Notes under the pieces: generated by a model
The model's database searches: none
The model's input: the letters and a program-made list of their open reading frames with translations, nothing else
Told to the model about the DNA's origin: nothing
Translations under genes and position numbers: made by a program
NCBI RefSeq assembly: GCF_000284295.1
Contig: NC_017093.1
Location: 5,952,001 to 6,016,000, forward strand
Direction: 5' to 3'
Origin: Actinoplanes missouriensis 431
Lineage (GTDB): Bacteria > Actinomycetota > Actinomycetes > Mycobacteriales > Micromonosporaceae
Length of the DNA stretch: 64,000 nucleotides
Part shown: positions 45,030 through 54,152 of the stretch, piece by piece
How positions within the stretch are numbered: position 1 is the first letter of the stretch
Layout of the letters: each line of letters begins with the position of its first letter

Positions 45030-47216
45030 GTGGTGTCCAAGGCCCCCGTGTCGAAGTCCCCCCACGTCCTGGAAGCGGTCCTCGAGCGGCTCACCTACGT
45101 GAACGAGGAGACCGGTTACACCGTCGCCCGGGTCGCCACCGGCTCCGGCACGGATCTGCTCACCGTGGTCGGATCGCTGCTCGGCGCGCAGCCCGGGGAG
45201 AGCCTGCGGCTGAGCGGCTGGTGGTCGTCGCACCCGCAGTACGGGCGGCAGTTCGAGGTGATCTCGTACACCACCGTGCTGCCGGCGACCATCCAGGGCA
45301 TCCGCCGCTACCTCGGGTCGGGCCTGGTCAAGGGCATCGGGCCGGTCTTCGCCGAGCGGATCGTGGACCACTTCGGACTGGACACCCTGGACGTGATCGA
45401 GGAGTCGCCGGAGCGGCTGATCGAGGTGCCCGGCCTCGGCCCGAAACGCACCGCGAAGATCACCTCGGCGTGGGCCGAGCAGAAGGCGATCAAGGAGGTG
45501 ATGGTCTTCCTCCAGGGCGTCGGGGTGTCCACGTCGATCGCCGTGCGGATCTACAAGAAGTACGGCGACTCGTCCATCGCGGTGGTGAAGAACTCGCCGT
45601 ACAAGCTGGCCTCGGACGTCTGGGGCATCGGCTTCAAGACGGCGGACACGATCGCGCAGGCCGTCGGGATCCCGCACGACAGCCCCGAGCGGGTGAAAGC
45701 CGGCCTGCAGTACACGCTGTCGCAGGCCACCGACAACGGGCACTGCTTCCTGCCGGCGGACACGCTGGTGTCGGAGGCCGCGAAGATCTTGGACGTTCCC
45801 GAGGGCCTCGTCCCGTCGTGTCTCACCTCCCTCGTCGAGGAGGAGGGGGTGGTCCGCGAGGACGACGCCGTCTATCTGGTGCCGTTCCACCGGGCGGAGC
45901 AGTCGCTGGCGTCGTCGCTGCTCCGGCTTCTGTCGGACAACTCCGACAGGCTGGGGCAGTTCGCCGCCGTCGATTGGGACAAGGCGCTCGCCTGGCTCCA
46001 TCAGCGCACCGGGCAGACGCTCGCCCCCGAGCAGGAACAGGCCGTCCGGCTCGCGCTCACGTCCAAGGTCGCGGTGCTCACCGGCGGCCCCGGATGCGGC
46101 AAGAGCTTCACGGTACGGTCGATCGTCGAGCTCGCCGCCGCGAAACGCGCCAAGATCCAGCTCGTCGCTCCGACCGGCCGGGCCGCGAAACGGCTCGCCG
46201 AGCTGACCGGCCACCCCGCCGCCACCGTCCACCGCCTGCTCAAGCTGCAGCCCGGCGGGGACGCCAGTTACGACCGGGACAACCCCCTCGACGCCGACCT
46301 GCTCGTCGTCGACGAAGCCAGCATGCTCGACCTGATCCTGGCGAACAAGCTGGTCAAGGCCGTCCCGCAGGGCGCGCACCTGCTGCTGGTCGGCGACGTC
46401 GACCAGCTCCCCTCGGTCGGGGCCGGCGAGGTGCTGCGCGACCTGCTCGCCGCCGACGCGATCCCGCGCGTCCGGCTCACCCAGATCTTCCGGCAGGCCG
46501 CGCAGAGCGGCGTGGTCACCAACGCGCACCGGGTCAACCAGGGCCGGCCGCCGCTGCTCGACGGCATGACCGACTTCTTCCTCTTCCCCTGCGACGACAC
46601 CGAAGCCACCGCGGCGCTCACCGTCGACGTGGTCTGCACCCGGATCGGCCGCAAGTTCGGCCTCGACCCGCGCCGTGACGTGCAGGTGCTCGCCCCGATG
46701 CACCGCGGCCCGGCCGGCGCGGGCGCGCTCAACGGCCTGCTCCAGCAGCAGCTCACGCCGGGCCGCGAGGGCCTGCCGGAGAAACGGCTCGGCGGCCGGG
46801 TGTTCCGGGTCGGCGACAAGGTCACCCAGATCCGGAACAACTACGACAAGGGCGCGGCAGGCGTCTTCAACGGCACCGTGGGCGTCGTGACCGGACTGTC
46901 CCCCGAGGAACAGACCCTCACCGTCCGCACCGACGAGGACGAGCTCATCGAGTACGACTTCGACGAGCTGGACGAGCTGGCACACGCCTACGCCATCACG
47001 ATCCACCGGTCCCAGGGCTCGGAGTACCCGGCCGTGGTGATCCCGCTGACCACCAGCGCCTGGATGATGCTGCAGCGCAACCTCCTCTACACCGCGATCA
47101 CCCGCGCCAAGAAGCTGGTCGTGCTGGTCGGCTCCCGCCGGGCCCTGGCCGCCGCGGTCCGCACCGTGAGCGCGGGGCGCCGGCACACCGCCCTGACCCG
47201 CCGCCTCGGCTCATAG
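45030..47216 (+). CDS. recD2: RecD2-type SF1B DNA helicase
   Basis: 728 aa. N-terminal OB-like part (SPHVLEAVLERLTYVNEETG), helix-hairpin-helix repeats (VPGLGPKRTAKITSAW, DVWGIGFKTADTIAQAVG), then the helicase core: Walker A GGPGCGKS (about residue 351), LLVVDEASMLDL, GDVDQLPSVGAGEVL, LTQIFRQAAQSG and the C-terminal AYAITIHRSQGSEYPAVVIP and YTAITRAKKLVVLVG. RecD2 moves 5'-3' on DNA and works in repair outside RecBCD, fitting actinobacteria that lack recBC. GTG 45030 is used; GTG 45033 or 45048 are alternatives. Divergent from the esterase with a 56-bp gap. Confidence 0.93.
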   Translation: MVSKAPVSKSPHVLEAVLERLTYVNEETGYTVARVATGSGTDLLTVVGSLLGAQPGESLRLSGWWSSHPQYGRQFEVISYTTVLPATIQGIRRYLGSGLVKGIGPVFAERIVDHFGLDTLDVIEESPERLIEVPGLGPKRTAKITSAWAEQKAIKEVMVFLQGVGVSTSIAVRIYKKYGDSSIAVVKNSPYKLASDVWGIGFKTADTIAQAVGIPHDSPERVKAGLQYTLSQATDNGHCFLPADTLVSEAAKILDVPEGLVPSCLTSLVEEEGVVREDDAVYLVPFHRAEQSLASSLLRLLSDNSDRLGQFAAVDWDKALAWLHQRTGQTLAPEQEQAVRLALTSKVAVLTGGPGCGKSFTVRSIVELAAAKRAKIQLVAPTGRAAKRLAELTGHPAATVHRLLKLQPGGDASYDRDNPLDADLLVVDEASMLDLILANKLVKAVPQGAHLLLVGDVDQLPSVGAGEVLRDLLAADAIPRVRLTQIFRQAAQSGVVTNAHRVNQGRPPLLDGMTDFFLFPCDDTEATAALTVDVVCTRIGRKFGLDPRRDVQVLAPMHRGPAGAGALNGLLQQQLTPGREGLPEKRLGGRVFRVGDKVTQIRNNYDKGAAGVFNGTVGVVTGLSPEEQTLTVRTDEDELIEYDFDELDELAHAYAITIHRSQGSEYPAVVIPLTTSAWMMLQRNLLYTAITRAKKLVVLVGSRRALAAAVRTVSAGRRHTALTRRLGS

Positions 47217-47328
47217 CACACCGCGGCGGCGGCCGTGCGGCGATTGGCTGAATCGGGCCGAATGGTCGCCTTTACCGGACTTCCGTTCGACTGTTTCCTG
47301 GGCGGGCAAGGCCGTTCCGGGAAATCAC

Positions 47329-47334
47329 TATGGT
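47329..47334 (+). promoter_or_regulatory. -10 box upstream of the DUF4360 gene
   Basis: TATGGT in a locally A+T-richer region predicts a start near 47341, which excludes ATG 47340 as start codon and gives a leader of about 55 nt to ATG 47397. Confidence 0.4.
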
Positions 47335-47396
47335 GAGCAATGGAAAACAATTCCGCGCTTCGCCGAATGGTTTCACAAAAGAACGGAGCAATACTC

Positions 47397-48029
47397 ATGT
47401 TGCGCACTCTCACCGCCGGGGCGGCAATGCTCGGCGCGCTGGCCGTGGCCGCTCCCGCCCAGGCCGGGCCCACCCCGGACGAAATGATGATCATTGACGT
47501 GGTCAACGCCAACGGCTCCGGCTGCCCGGACGAGTCGAAGGCCATCTCGGTGGCGAAGGACAACAAGGCCTTCACCGTCACGTACGCGGAATACACCGCC
47601 CAGGTCGGCCCGGAGGCGACGCCCCTGGACTTCCGGAAGAACTGTCAGCTCGCTCTCGACATCAAGGTTCCGAACGGATTCACGTTCGCGATCGCGACCG
47701 CCGATTACCGCGGTTACGCGAACCTGCAGAAGGGCGCCCGGGCCGAGCAGCTCGCCAGTTACTACTTCCAGGGATATACCCAGACGACGCGCAGCTCGCA
47801 CCCATTGCGGGGCCCGATGGACGACAACTGGCAGCGCACCGATCACGTCGGAATCGCCTCGATGAACTGGCTGAAGTGCGGCGACCGGCGGGTCCTCAAC
47901 ATCAACACGGAATTGCGCGTCAACCGGGGGACATCGGACTCGCGGAAGCACACCAGCTTCATCTCGATGGACTCCACCGACGCGGCGATCAACACCGTCT
48001 ACCGCCTGCAGTGGAAGAAGTGCTCCTGA
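47397..48029 (+). CDS. DUF4360 secreted protein
   Basis: 210 aa from ATG 47397. Sec signal peptide of about 22 residues (LRTLTAGAAMLGALAVAAPA). The mature protein matches the DUF4360 layout: NANGSGCPDESKAISVAKDN, TPLDFRKNCQLALDIKVPNG, FAIATADYRGYANLQKGARA and a C-terminal LNINTELRVNRG region with paired cysteines. These proteins are small secreted beta-rich domains of unknown role in actinobacteria and fungi. It is divergent from nothing; RecD2 ends 180 bp upstream. Confidence 0.85.
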   Translation: MLRTLTAGAAMLGALAVAAPAQAGPTPDEMMIIDVVNANGSGCPDESKAISVAKDNKAFTVTYAEYTAQVGPEATPLDFRKNCQLALDIKVPNGFTFAIATADYRGYANLQKGARAEQLASYYFQGYTQTTRSSHPLRGPMDDNWQRTDHVGIASMNWLKCGDRRVLNINTELRVNRGTSDSRKHTSFISMDSTDAAINTVYRLQWKKCS

Positions 48030-48039
48030 TCCCGCGCGG

Positions 48040-49443
48040 TCAGCGGCGATCGACGAACGCGGCCCAGGGGTCCTCCTCCGGCGGACGCCGTCCCCCACCC
48101 TCGGCGGGGGCGGCGCCGCCGCCCGGCGCACCCTGCGCGGAACCGCCCGGCCCCGTGAACGGCGCACCCTGAGCGGAGCCACCCGGCCCCGTGAACGGCG
48201 CGCCCTGAGCGGAGCCGCCCGGCCCCGAGAACGGCGCACCCGGCGCGGAACCGGCCGGTTCAGCGGACTGTGCCGGGACGGACGCCCGGGAGGCCAGCAG
48301 CGCCGCCAGCGCCGTGGTGATCGGCACGGCGGCGACCAGGCCGATCGTGCCGACCGCGCTGCGCACCAGTTCCTGGGAGATGAGCTGCGAGGTGAGCAGC
48401 TCGCTCACCGGGGTGTTGCCGGCCGCGAAGAGCAGCATCAACGGCAGCGAGGCCCCGGCGTACGCCAGGACGATCGTGTTGATCACCGAGGCGATGTGGG
48501 CCCGGCCGATCCGGGTGGCGGCGCCGTAGAGCCGGCGGAACCCGTACCGTGGATTGGCGATGGCCAGCTCGGAGACGGTGGCGGACTGGGTGACGGTGAC
48601 GTCGTCGAGCACGCCGAGCGAGCCGATCACGATGCCGGCCAGCAGGAGGCCCTGCATGTTCACGTCGCCCTGGGTGATCGTCAGGTAGTTGGACGTCTCG
48701 TCGGCCACCCCGGTGAGGTGCACCGCGGCGGTCGCGGCGGCGGCGAGCACCGCCGTGATCGCGAGGCTGGCCAGGGTGCCGGCCACCGCGATCGTGGTGG
48801 TCAGCGTGAACCCGTGGGTCAGGTAAAGCACGATCAGCATGATCGCGGCGGCGCCGACCACCGCCACCGCGACGGGTGAGCGGCCGTCCAGGATCGCCGG
48901 GACGATGAAGAAGAGCAGGATCGCGAACGTGACGGCGAGCCCGCCGAGCGCGGTCAGCCCACGCCACCTGCCGAACGCGACGACGGCGAGCGCGAACGCC
49001 GCCCCGAGCAGCCAGAGCCCTCGCGACCGCTCGTGGTCGGAGATCGAGTAGCCGAGGCTGCCGTCCTCGTCCGCCAGGACCAGCAGGACCACCCGGTCGC
49101 CGGCCTCCACCTCGGGCGCGCCCGGTCCGGACGGGATGTCCGTGGTGATCACCGTGCCGTCGCCGAGCCGCACCGTGACCGTCCCGCAGCCGGTCAGCGG
49201 GGTCTCCCCCTCCGGCACCTCCGGGCAGGCCTCCGGGACGATCGACACGATCTCGCCGGTGGCCCGCTGCGGACCCTCGCCCTCGACCGCCGTCGGCGCG
49301 TCGCGCGGCCAGAGCAGCAGCATCCCCACCACGGTGAGCAGGACCGCCGGCAGCAGCAGCCAGAGCGTGATCCGGCGGGCCCGGGGCGACATCGGCTGCG
49401 CCGTGCCCGGGGTGTGGTGGTGCTGGTGGTCGGCCGGGCTCAT
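48040..49443 (-). CDS. YibE/F-family membrane protein
   Basis: 467 aa from ATG 49443, with gaggag just upstream. One N-terminal helix, an extracytoplasmic domain (about 55-130: GEIVSIVPEACPEV, GCGTVTVRLGDG), then about seven more helices containing GLTALGGLAVTFAILLFFIV, THGFTLTTTIAV, the hallmark GSLGVLDDVTVTQSATVSEL and ASVINTIVLAYAGASLPLML. The function of YibE/F is unknown; relatives are proposed transporters. The C-terminal tail has three 12-residue repeats (GPGGSAQGAPFT) encoded by 36-bp DNA repeats. Convergent with the DUF4360 gene, 10 bp between stops. Confidence 0.88.
   Translation of the reverse strand: MSPADHQHHHTPGTAQPMSPRARRITLWLLLPAVLLTVVGMLLLWPRDAPTAVEGEGPQRATGEIVSIVPEACPEVPEGETPLTGCGTVTVRLGDGTVITTDIPSGPGAPEVEAGDRVVLLVLADEDGSLGYSISDHERSRGLWLLGAAFALAVVAFGRWRGLTALGGLAVTFAILLFFIVPAILDGRSPVAVAVVGAAAIMLIVLYLTHGFTLTTTIAVAGTLASLAITAVLAAAATAAVHLTGVADETSNYLTITQGDVNMQGLLLAGIVIGSLGVLDDVTVTQSATVSELAIANPRYGFRRLYGAATRIGRAHIASVINTIVLAYAGASLPLMLLFAAGNTPVSELLTSQLISQELVRSAVGTIGLVAAVPITTALAALLASRASVPAQSAEPAGSAPGAPFSGPGGSAQGAPFTGPGGSAQGAPFTGPGGSAQGAPGGGAAPAEGGGRRPPEEDPWAAFVDRR
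48120..48240. repeat. 36-bp repeats in the YibE/F tail
   Basis: About three copies of ggaaccgcccggccccgtga plus the following 16 bases, in frame with the YibE/F gene, encoding the GPGGSAQGAPFT tail units. Confidence 0.75.
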
Positions 49444-49493
49444 CTCGCTCCTCGTCACGGTCGGCGGTGGTGCTGCCGCACCGAACCGTACCC

Positions 49494-49579
49494 GTGGAGC
49501 GTCATGTCACGGGCGGGCGTTCCCCTTCGCGCCGGGGTGGAGCGTCATGTCACGGGCGGGCGTTCCCCTTCGCGGCAGG
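49494..49579. repeat. 43-bp tandem duplication over a stop codon
   Basis: Copies at 49494-49536 and 49537-49579, each starting gtggagcgtcatgtcacggg. The stop codon of the acetoacetate-decarboxylase-like gene (tca at 49550-49552) lies in copy 2; copy 1 repeats it downstream. Confidence 0.9.
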
Positions 49580-50305
49580 GTGGCCGGCCCGTGCCCGGTC
49601 CTTCGGGGTGCGGCCGAAGACGAGCCAGAAGTCGGTGATCGCGAGGCTCAGCACGGGACGCCGGCCGGCCAGGTAGCCGAGCGGGCCGGCCGGGTCGGCA
49701 CGCCACGCCGCGTCGGCCGTACGCAATCCGCCGCGGCCTCGCACCGGTGTGCGCCGGACCGCGTCGCCCAGAGCCTGGGCCACCGTGAAGCCCAGCGGGA
49801 AACGGCCCGGCAGCCGCCCTTTCAGCCGGACCAGCGCCGAGCCGATCGGCCCGCCGGCGCCGGAAGCGGACGCGACGGAAGAGGACGCGATGGAAGAAGA
49901 CGTGCCGGAGGAGGACGTGCCGGAGGAGGGCGCGACGGAGGCGGACGCGTCGACGAGCGGCTCGGTGTCGGCGTCGAGCTGGAGCTCGGCCATCTCCTTG
50001 GGGATGCCCCAGAGCCGCCGGCCGCCCTCCCGGGACGCCACGCTGTCCACCCAGATGTCGGTGATGCTGACCCGGGGACGGCCGCGCTCGTGCACCAGCA
50101 CCGCGCTGAGCAGTTCCCGGTAATGCAGGACGCCGCCCGGCTCGTAGGAGACCCAGGCGGCGCCGACCGCGACCCGGCCGCCGACCGTGACCGGGCGGAC
50201 CGTGTCGCGCAGGACCGGGGGAAGCTGCGGGAGCTTCCCCCGGGGGACGAGGAAGAGCGAGAGGTACATCTGACCGCGCAGGTGCCAGGGTTCGGGCGGA
50301 TACAT
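49550..50305 (-). CDS. Acetoacetate-decarboxylase-family protein
   Basis: 251 aa. The fold is recognisable from GVLHYRELLSAVLV, ITDIWVDSVASREGGRRLW and GIPKEMAELQL, where the lysine corresponds to the Schiff-base lysine of acetoacetate decarboxylase. A low-complexity insertion of about 30 residues (SSGTSSSGTSSSIASSSVAS) follows and is encoded by degenerate 15-bp repeats, so it is an expanded loop. Activity may be decarboxylase or aldolase-like; not proven. The C-terminal residues GHPAAKGNARP are encoded by a 43-bp tandem duplication. Confidence 0.8.
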   Translation of the reverse strand: MYPPEPWHLRGQMYLSLFLVPRGKLPQLPPVLRDTVRPVTVGGRVAVGAAWVSYEPGGVLHYRELLSAVLVHERGRPRVSITDIWVDSVASREGGRRLWGIPKEMAELQLDADTEPLVDASASVAPSSGTSSSGTSSSIASSSVASASGAGGPIGSALVRLKGRLPGRFPLGFTVAQALGDAVRRTPVRGRGGLRTADAAWRADPAGPLGYLAGRRPVLSLAITDFWLVFGRTPKDRARAGHPAAKGNARP

Positions 50306-50343
50306 GCCCTTAGATTGACACCTGCGGTTCGGTATCGAAAGGA

Positions 50344-51912
50344 CTAGTAACGGAAGCGGGAGACCACCGACTGGAGCTGCGCGGCCGTGACGTTGAGGTC
50401 GTCGGCGGCGGTACGGGTGTCACCGACCGTCTCGGTGGTGCGGCGGGTCGCGTCGGAGACCGTCGTGATCGTCACGGCGATGTCGCCGGCGCTGCTGGCC
50501 GCCTCGGTGAGGGTCCGGTTCATCTCCTGGGTGGTGGCGGTCTGCTCCTCGACCGCGGACGCGATCGTCAGCTGCAGGCCGTTGATCCGCTCGATGATCG
50601 CCGAGATCTCGCCGATCGCGGTGACCGCGCCGCTGGTGTCGGCCTGGATGGCGGAGACCCGCTGGGAGATGTCCTCGGTCGCCTTCGCGGTCTCCTGGGC
50701 CAGGTCCTTGACCTCGCCGGCGACGACCGCGAAGCCCTTGCCGACCTCACCGGCGCGGGCCGCCTCGATCGTCGCGTTCAGGGCGAGCAGGTTGGTCTGC
50801 TCGGCGATGCTGGTGATCACCTTGACCACGGTGGCGATCTCCTCGGAGCTCTCGCCGAGACGCGCCACGATCGCGTTGGTCTGCGAGGCGACCTGCACGG
50901 CCTGGGCCGCGACCTGGGTGGCCTCCGACGTGGAGACGCTGATGTCGCGGATCGCCGAGCCCATCTCCTGCGAGCCGGCCGAGACGAACTGCAGGTTGTT
51001 GGAGACCACGTCGGCGGCCGACGCGACCGTGCCGGCCTGGGAGGAGGCCTGCTGGGCGGCGGCGTCCACGGCGACCGAGACCGAGCTGAGCTGGGCGGCG
51101 GCGGACTGGATGGTGCCGGCGTTGCCGGCCAGCTGGACGACGTCCTCACGCAGGCGGGCGATGCCCTTGTCCAGGGCGGCGGCCATCCGGCCGATCTCGT
51201 CCTGGGTGGTCACCCCGGAGGTACGGGTCAGGTCGCCCTCGGCGAGCCCTTCGGCGATGTTGGAGACGCCGCGGACGGTCTGGCCGACCCGCGCTGCCAC
51301 CCGGAAGCCGATCAGCAGGCTGAGCAGCACACCCGCCGCGAGCAGGCCGGCGATCAGGTAGGCGGCCTCGCGGCCGGCGTCCTCAGCGTCGGCGATCTGC
51401 GCCTCGGCGAGCGCCGTCGCCTGGTCCTGCAGGGCGGTCTGGTCGTCGCCGAGCGCCTCGTGCAGCGCGGTGTACTGGGTCAGCGCCTGGGTCAGCTCGG
51501 CGGCGCTGGCGCCGGACCGGTCGGTGCCGACGAACTCGATGAAGTCCGCCCAGTCCTGCTTCGCCTTGGCGACGTTCGCGTCCCCGGGCAGCGCCGCCTC
51601 CAGGTCACCGAGCGCGGCTTCGACGGCGTCCTTGTTCGCCTCCATCGCGGCGCTGAGCTGCTTCGCGATGTTCGGGTAGAGCTGCAGGGCGGAGTTGCCG
51701 CCCACGTACGCCTCGATGTTCTTGCTGAACGTGCCGACCGACGTCGCGATCTTGATCGACTGGCGCTGCGCGGTCGCGGCGTCCTCGTTCAGGTCGAACA
51801 CCGTCTTGATGGCGACGCCACCGACGATCAGACCGCTCAGGGTCGCGACCATCGCGGCGGCGCCGATCTTCGTACGCAAGGAGCGGTTGTCGAACGCACC
51901 ACTCAAGCCCAT
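50344..51912 (-). CDS. Membrane methyl-accepting chemotaxis protein
   Basis: 522 aa from ATG 51912, with aggagg six bases upstream (an in-frame ATG at 51927 is less well placed). Helix 1 at about 17-40, a helical sensor domain (about 45-180) of the four-helix type, helix 2 AAYLIAGLLAAGVLLSLLIG, a HAMP segment (VSNIAEGLAEGDLTRTSG) and the long signalling hairpin with EQTNLLALNATIEAARAGEVGKG. The second chemoreceptor in the window; no che genes are near. The ligand is unknown. Together with the PilZ-linked receptor it implies a motile stage. Confidence 0.92.
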   Translation of the reverse strand: MGLSGAFDNRSLRTKIGAAAMVATLSGLIVGGVAIKTVFDLNEDAATAQRQSIKIATSVGTFSKNIEAYVGGNSALQLYPNIAKQLSAAMEANKDAVEAALGDLEAALPGDANVAKAKQDWADFIEFVGTDRSGASAAELTQALTQYTALHEALGDDQTALQDQATALAEAQIADAEDAGREAAYLIAGLLAAGVLLSLLIGFRVAARVGQTVRGVSNIAEGLAEGDLTRTSGVTTQDEIGRMAAALDKGIARLREDVVQLAGNAGTIQSAAAQLSSVSVAVDAAAQQASSQAGTVASAADVVSNNLQFVSAGSQEMGSAIRDISVSTSEATQVAAQAVQVASQTNAIVARLGESSEEIATVVKVITSIAEQTNLLALNATIEAARAGEVGKGFAVVAGEVKDLAQETAKATEDISQRVSAIQADTSGAVTAIGEISAIIERINGLQLTIASAVEEQTATTQEMNRTLTEAASSAGDIAVTITTVSDATRRTTETVGDTRTAADDLNVTAAQLQSVVSRFRY

Positions 51913-52042
51913 CACAAGCCTCCTCATCTCCGCCCGCTCTGGGCTCTGCCCCGCGCAATCGGCACGCCGGGGCGCGGGTTGAGGAGGTACGGAGCCACTC
52001 TTTCCTCATATTGTGGATTTCGAGTGACCCCGAACGAGGGAA

Positions 52043-52675
52043 CTATCCGGAATTGCCTGTCTGCTCGCTCAGTGCCCGGAACAGCAGCGCCGCCGAGGTC
52101 GCGCCCGGGTCCTGATGTCCGACACTTCGCTCACCCAGATAGGAAGCCCGTCCCTTGCGCGCGAGCAGGCCGGCGGTGGCGCGGGCACCCTCCCGGGCCG
52201 CCACCGCCGCCTCCCCGGCTGCCGCGGTCAGGTCGCCGCCGGCCGCCACCGCCGCCTCGAAGGCGTCCGCCGCGGGCTTCCAGGCATCCACGATCGTCTT
52301 GTCGCCGGGTTCCGCGCCGCCCAGTTTGCGGACCGCCTCCAGCCCGGCGTGCAGGCCCGCAGCCAGGTCGGCCGGGGTGACCGTCGGGCCGGGCGGCAGC
52401 GCCTTGCCGAGCGATCGCAGCGCGCTGCCGTAGAGCGGTCCGGACGCCCCGCCGACCTTGGAGATCAGCGTGCTGCCGGCCTTCACGAACACCTCGCCGG
52501 CGCTCGTGAAGCTCCCGGCCTCCAGGGCCGCGGCCACGGCCGTGAAGCCGCGAGTCAGGTTCACCCCGTGGTCGCCGTCCCCGATCGCCGCGTCCAGCCG
52601 GGTCAGCTCGTCCGACGCCGCCGCGACGGCGTCCGCGGTGGCGCGCATCCACCCGATGGCGAGATCCACCTCCAC
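52043..52675 (-). CDS. dhaL: Dihydroxyacetone kinase ADP-binding subunit DhaL
   Basis: 210 aa. All-helical DhaL barrel with the metal/ADP-binding motif AAIGDGDHGVNLTRGF (the aspartates bind magnesium), GASGPLYGSALR, GDKTIVDAWKPA and the closing RKGRASYLGERSVGHQDPGA. DhaL keeps ADP permanently bound and is re-phosphorylated by DhaM. GTG 52675 starts 1 nt after the dhaK stop codon, so the pair is tightly co-translated. Confidence 0.93.
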   Translation of the reverse strand: MEVDLAIGWMRATADAVAAASDELTRLDAAIGDGDHGVNLTRGFTAVAAALEAGSFTSAGEVFVKAGSTLISKVGGASGPLYGSALRSLGKALPPGPTVTPADLAAGLHAGLEAVRKLGGAEPGDKTIVDAWKPAADAFEAAVAAGGDLTAAAGEAAVAAREGARATAGLLARKGRASYLGERSVGHQDPGATSAALLFRALSEQTGNSG

Positions 52676-52676
52676 G

Positions 52677-53669
52677 TCAGGCGCCCCACCGCAGGCCCGG
52701 CGTGACAACCGGGGCGTCCCAGAGCCGGAGCATCTCGTCGTCCACCCCGGTCAGCGTGATCGACAGACCAGCCATATCCAGACTTGTCACATAATTTCCT
52801 ATCAACCGGCGTTCTATCGTGATGTTCCGTGCTTCGAGGAGCTTCGTCAGCTCGCCGTAGACCAGGTACAGCTCGATCAAGGGTGTCCCACCCAGTCCGT
52901 TGACCAGCACGATCACCCGGTCACCGGGTTCCTTCGCCGTCACGATCGCGTCCAGCGCCGACGCCACGAGCTCCCGGGCGGGACGCAGCTTCTCCCGGCG
53001 GCGGCCCGGCTCGCCGTGGATGCCGACGCCGACCTCGATCTCGTCCTCCGGCAGGTCGAACCCGGGACGACCGGCGGACGGCGTGGTGCCGGCCGTCAAC
53101 GCATACGCGAAGGACGCGGATCTCTCGTTGACCCGCCGCCCGATCGCCGCGACCTCGGCCAGCTTGCCGCCCTCCTCGGCCCGCGCCCCGGCGATCTTCT
53201 CGACCAGCAGGGTGGCGCCGGTGCCGCGCCGCCCGGCCGTCCACGTCGAGTTCTCCACCGCCACGTCGTCGTCGACCAGCACCGTCTCGACGGTGATGCC
53301 CTCGTCGGCGGCCATCTCGGCGGCGAGCTGGAAGTTCATCACGTCGCCGGTGTAGTTCTTGACCACGTGCACGACACCGGCGCCCCCGTCGACCGCCTTG
53401 GTGGCGGCCAAGATCTGGTCCGGCACCGGCGAGGTGAAGATCTCGCCGGGACAGGCGGCGTCGAGCATCCCCGGTCCGACGAAACCGCCGTGCAGCGGCT
53501 CGTGGCCGGAGCCGCCACCGGAGACCAGCGCGACCTTCCCGGCGCGGGGCGTGCCGGCGCGTGCCACGTACTGCTCGGCTGCGTCGACGCGCAACTCGGG
53601 ATGGGCGGCGGCGAGCCCGGCGAGCGCCTCGGCCACCACGTCGGCGGGATCGTTGATGAATTTCTTCAC
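52677..53669 (-). CDS. dhaK: Dihydroxyacetone kinase substrate-binding subunit DhaK
   Basis: 330 aa from GTG 53669, with ggagg upstream. DhaK landmarks: VALVSGGGSGHEPLHGGFVG, GVVHVVKNYTGDVMNF, and GIHGEPGR, whose His218 forms the hemiaminal with dihydroxyacetone. The C-terminal part has LVNGLGGTPLIELYL. DhaK with DhaL converts dihydroxyacetone to its phosphate using phosphate from the PTS. First gene of dhaK-dhaL, divergent from dhaM-HPr. Confidence 0.95.
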   Translation of the reverse strand: MKKFINDPADVVAEALAGLAAAHPELRVDAAEQYVARAGTPRAGKVALVSGGGSGHEPLHGGFVGPGMLDAACPGEIFTSPVPDQILAATKAVDGGAGVVHVVKNYTGDVMNFQLAAEMAADEGITVETVLVDDDVAVENSTWTAGRRGTGATLLVEKIAGARAEEGGKLAEVAAIGRRVNERSASFAYALTAGTTPSAGRPGFDLPEDEIEVGVGIHGEPGRRREKLRPARELVASALDAIVTAKEPGDRVIVLVNGLGGTPLIELYLVYGELTKLLEARNITIERRLIGNYVTSLDMAGLSITLTGVDDEMLRLWDAPVVTPGLRWGA

Positions 53670-53751
53670 GGCCGGCTCCTCCCTGTCGGGCGACGGTGCC
53701 CTGGGGATCAGCATCGTCGCGTTGAGCGATTCCGCCAACCCTTTCGGTGAC

Positions 53752-53757
53752 TAACAT
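53752..53757 (+). promoter_or_regulatory. -10 box of dhaM (leaderless)
   Basis: TAACAT followed by eight bases and ATG 53766; no Shine-Dalgarno. Confidence 0.45.
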
Positions 53758-53765
53758 CCATTCCC

Positions 53766-54152
53766 ATGGCGCTTGTCGGGATCGTGCTCGTGTCGCACAG
53801 CGGCACACTGGCGGACGGGGTTCGGGACCTGCTGCGGCAGGTGGCGACCGAGGAGGTACGGGTGGAGCCGGCCGGCGGACTGCCCGGCGGCGGGCTGGGC
53901 ACCGACGCGGAACTGATCGCGGCGGCCATCGGGCGGGCGGAGACCGGGGCCGGGGTGCTGGTCCTCGCCGATCTCGGCAGCGCGGTGCTGACCACCCGTA
54001 CCGTAATCGATGATCTTGACCCTGGCCCGATCCTGGTGGACGCGCCGTTCGTGGAGGGCGCGGTCGCCGCGGCCGTGCTCGCATCCACCGGCGCCGATCT
54101 GGAAACGGTCGCCGCGGCAGCCCGGGAGGCGCGCGATGTCCCCAAGTTCTGA
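53766..54152 (+). CDS. dhaM: PTS-dependent dihydroxyacetone kinase phosphotransferase subunit DhaM (EIIA domain)
   Basis: 128 aa. EIIA-mannose-type fold with phosphoryl-accepting histidine His11 in GIVLVSHSGTLADG, then VEPAGGLPGGGLGTD, VLVLADLGSAV and DAPFVEGAVAAAV. It lacks the fused HPr and EI parts of enteric DhaM; a separate HPr gene overlaps its end by 17 nt. It passes phosphate from HPr to the ADP on DhaL. Confidence 0.93.
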   Translation: MALVGIVLVSHSGTLADGVRDLLRQVATEEVRVEPAGGLPGGGLGTDAELIAAAIGRAETGAGVLVLADLGSAVLTTRTVIDDLDPGPILVDAPFVEGAVAAAVLASTGADLETVAAAAREARDVPKF

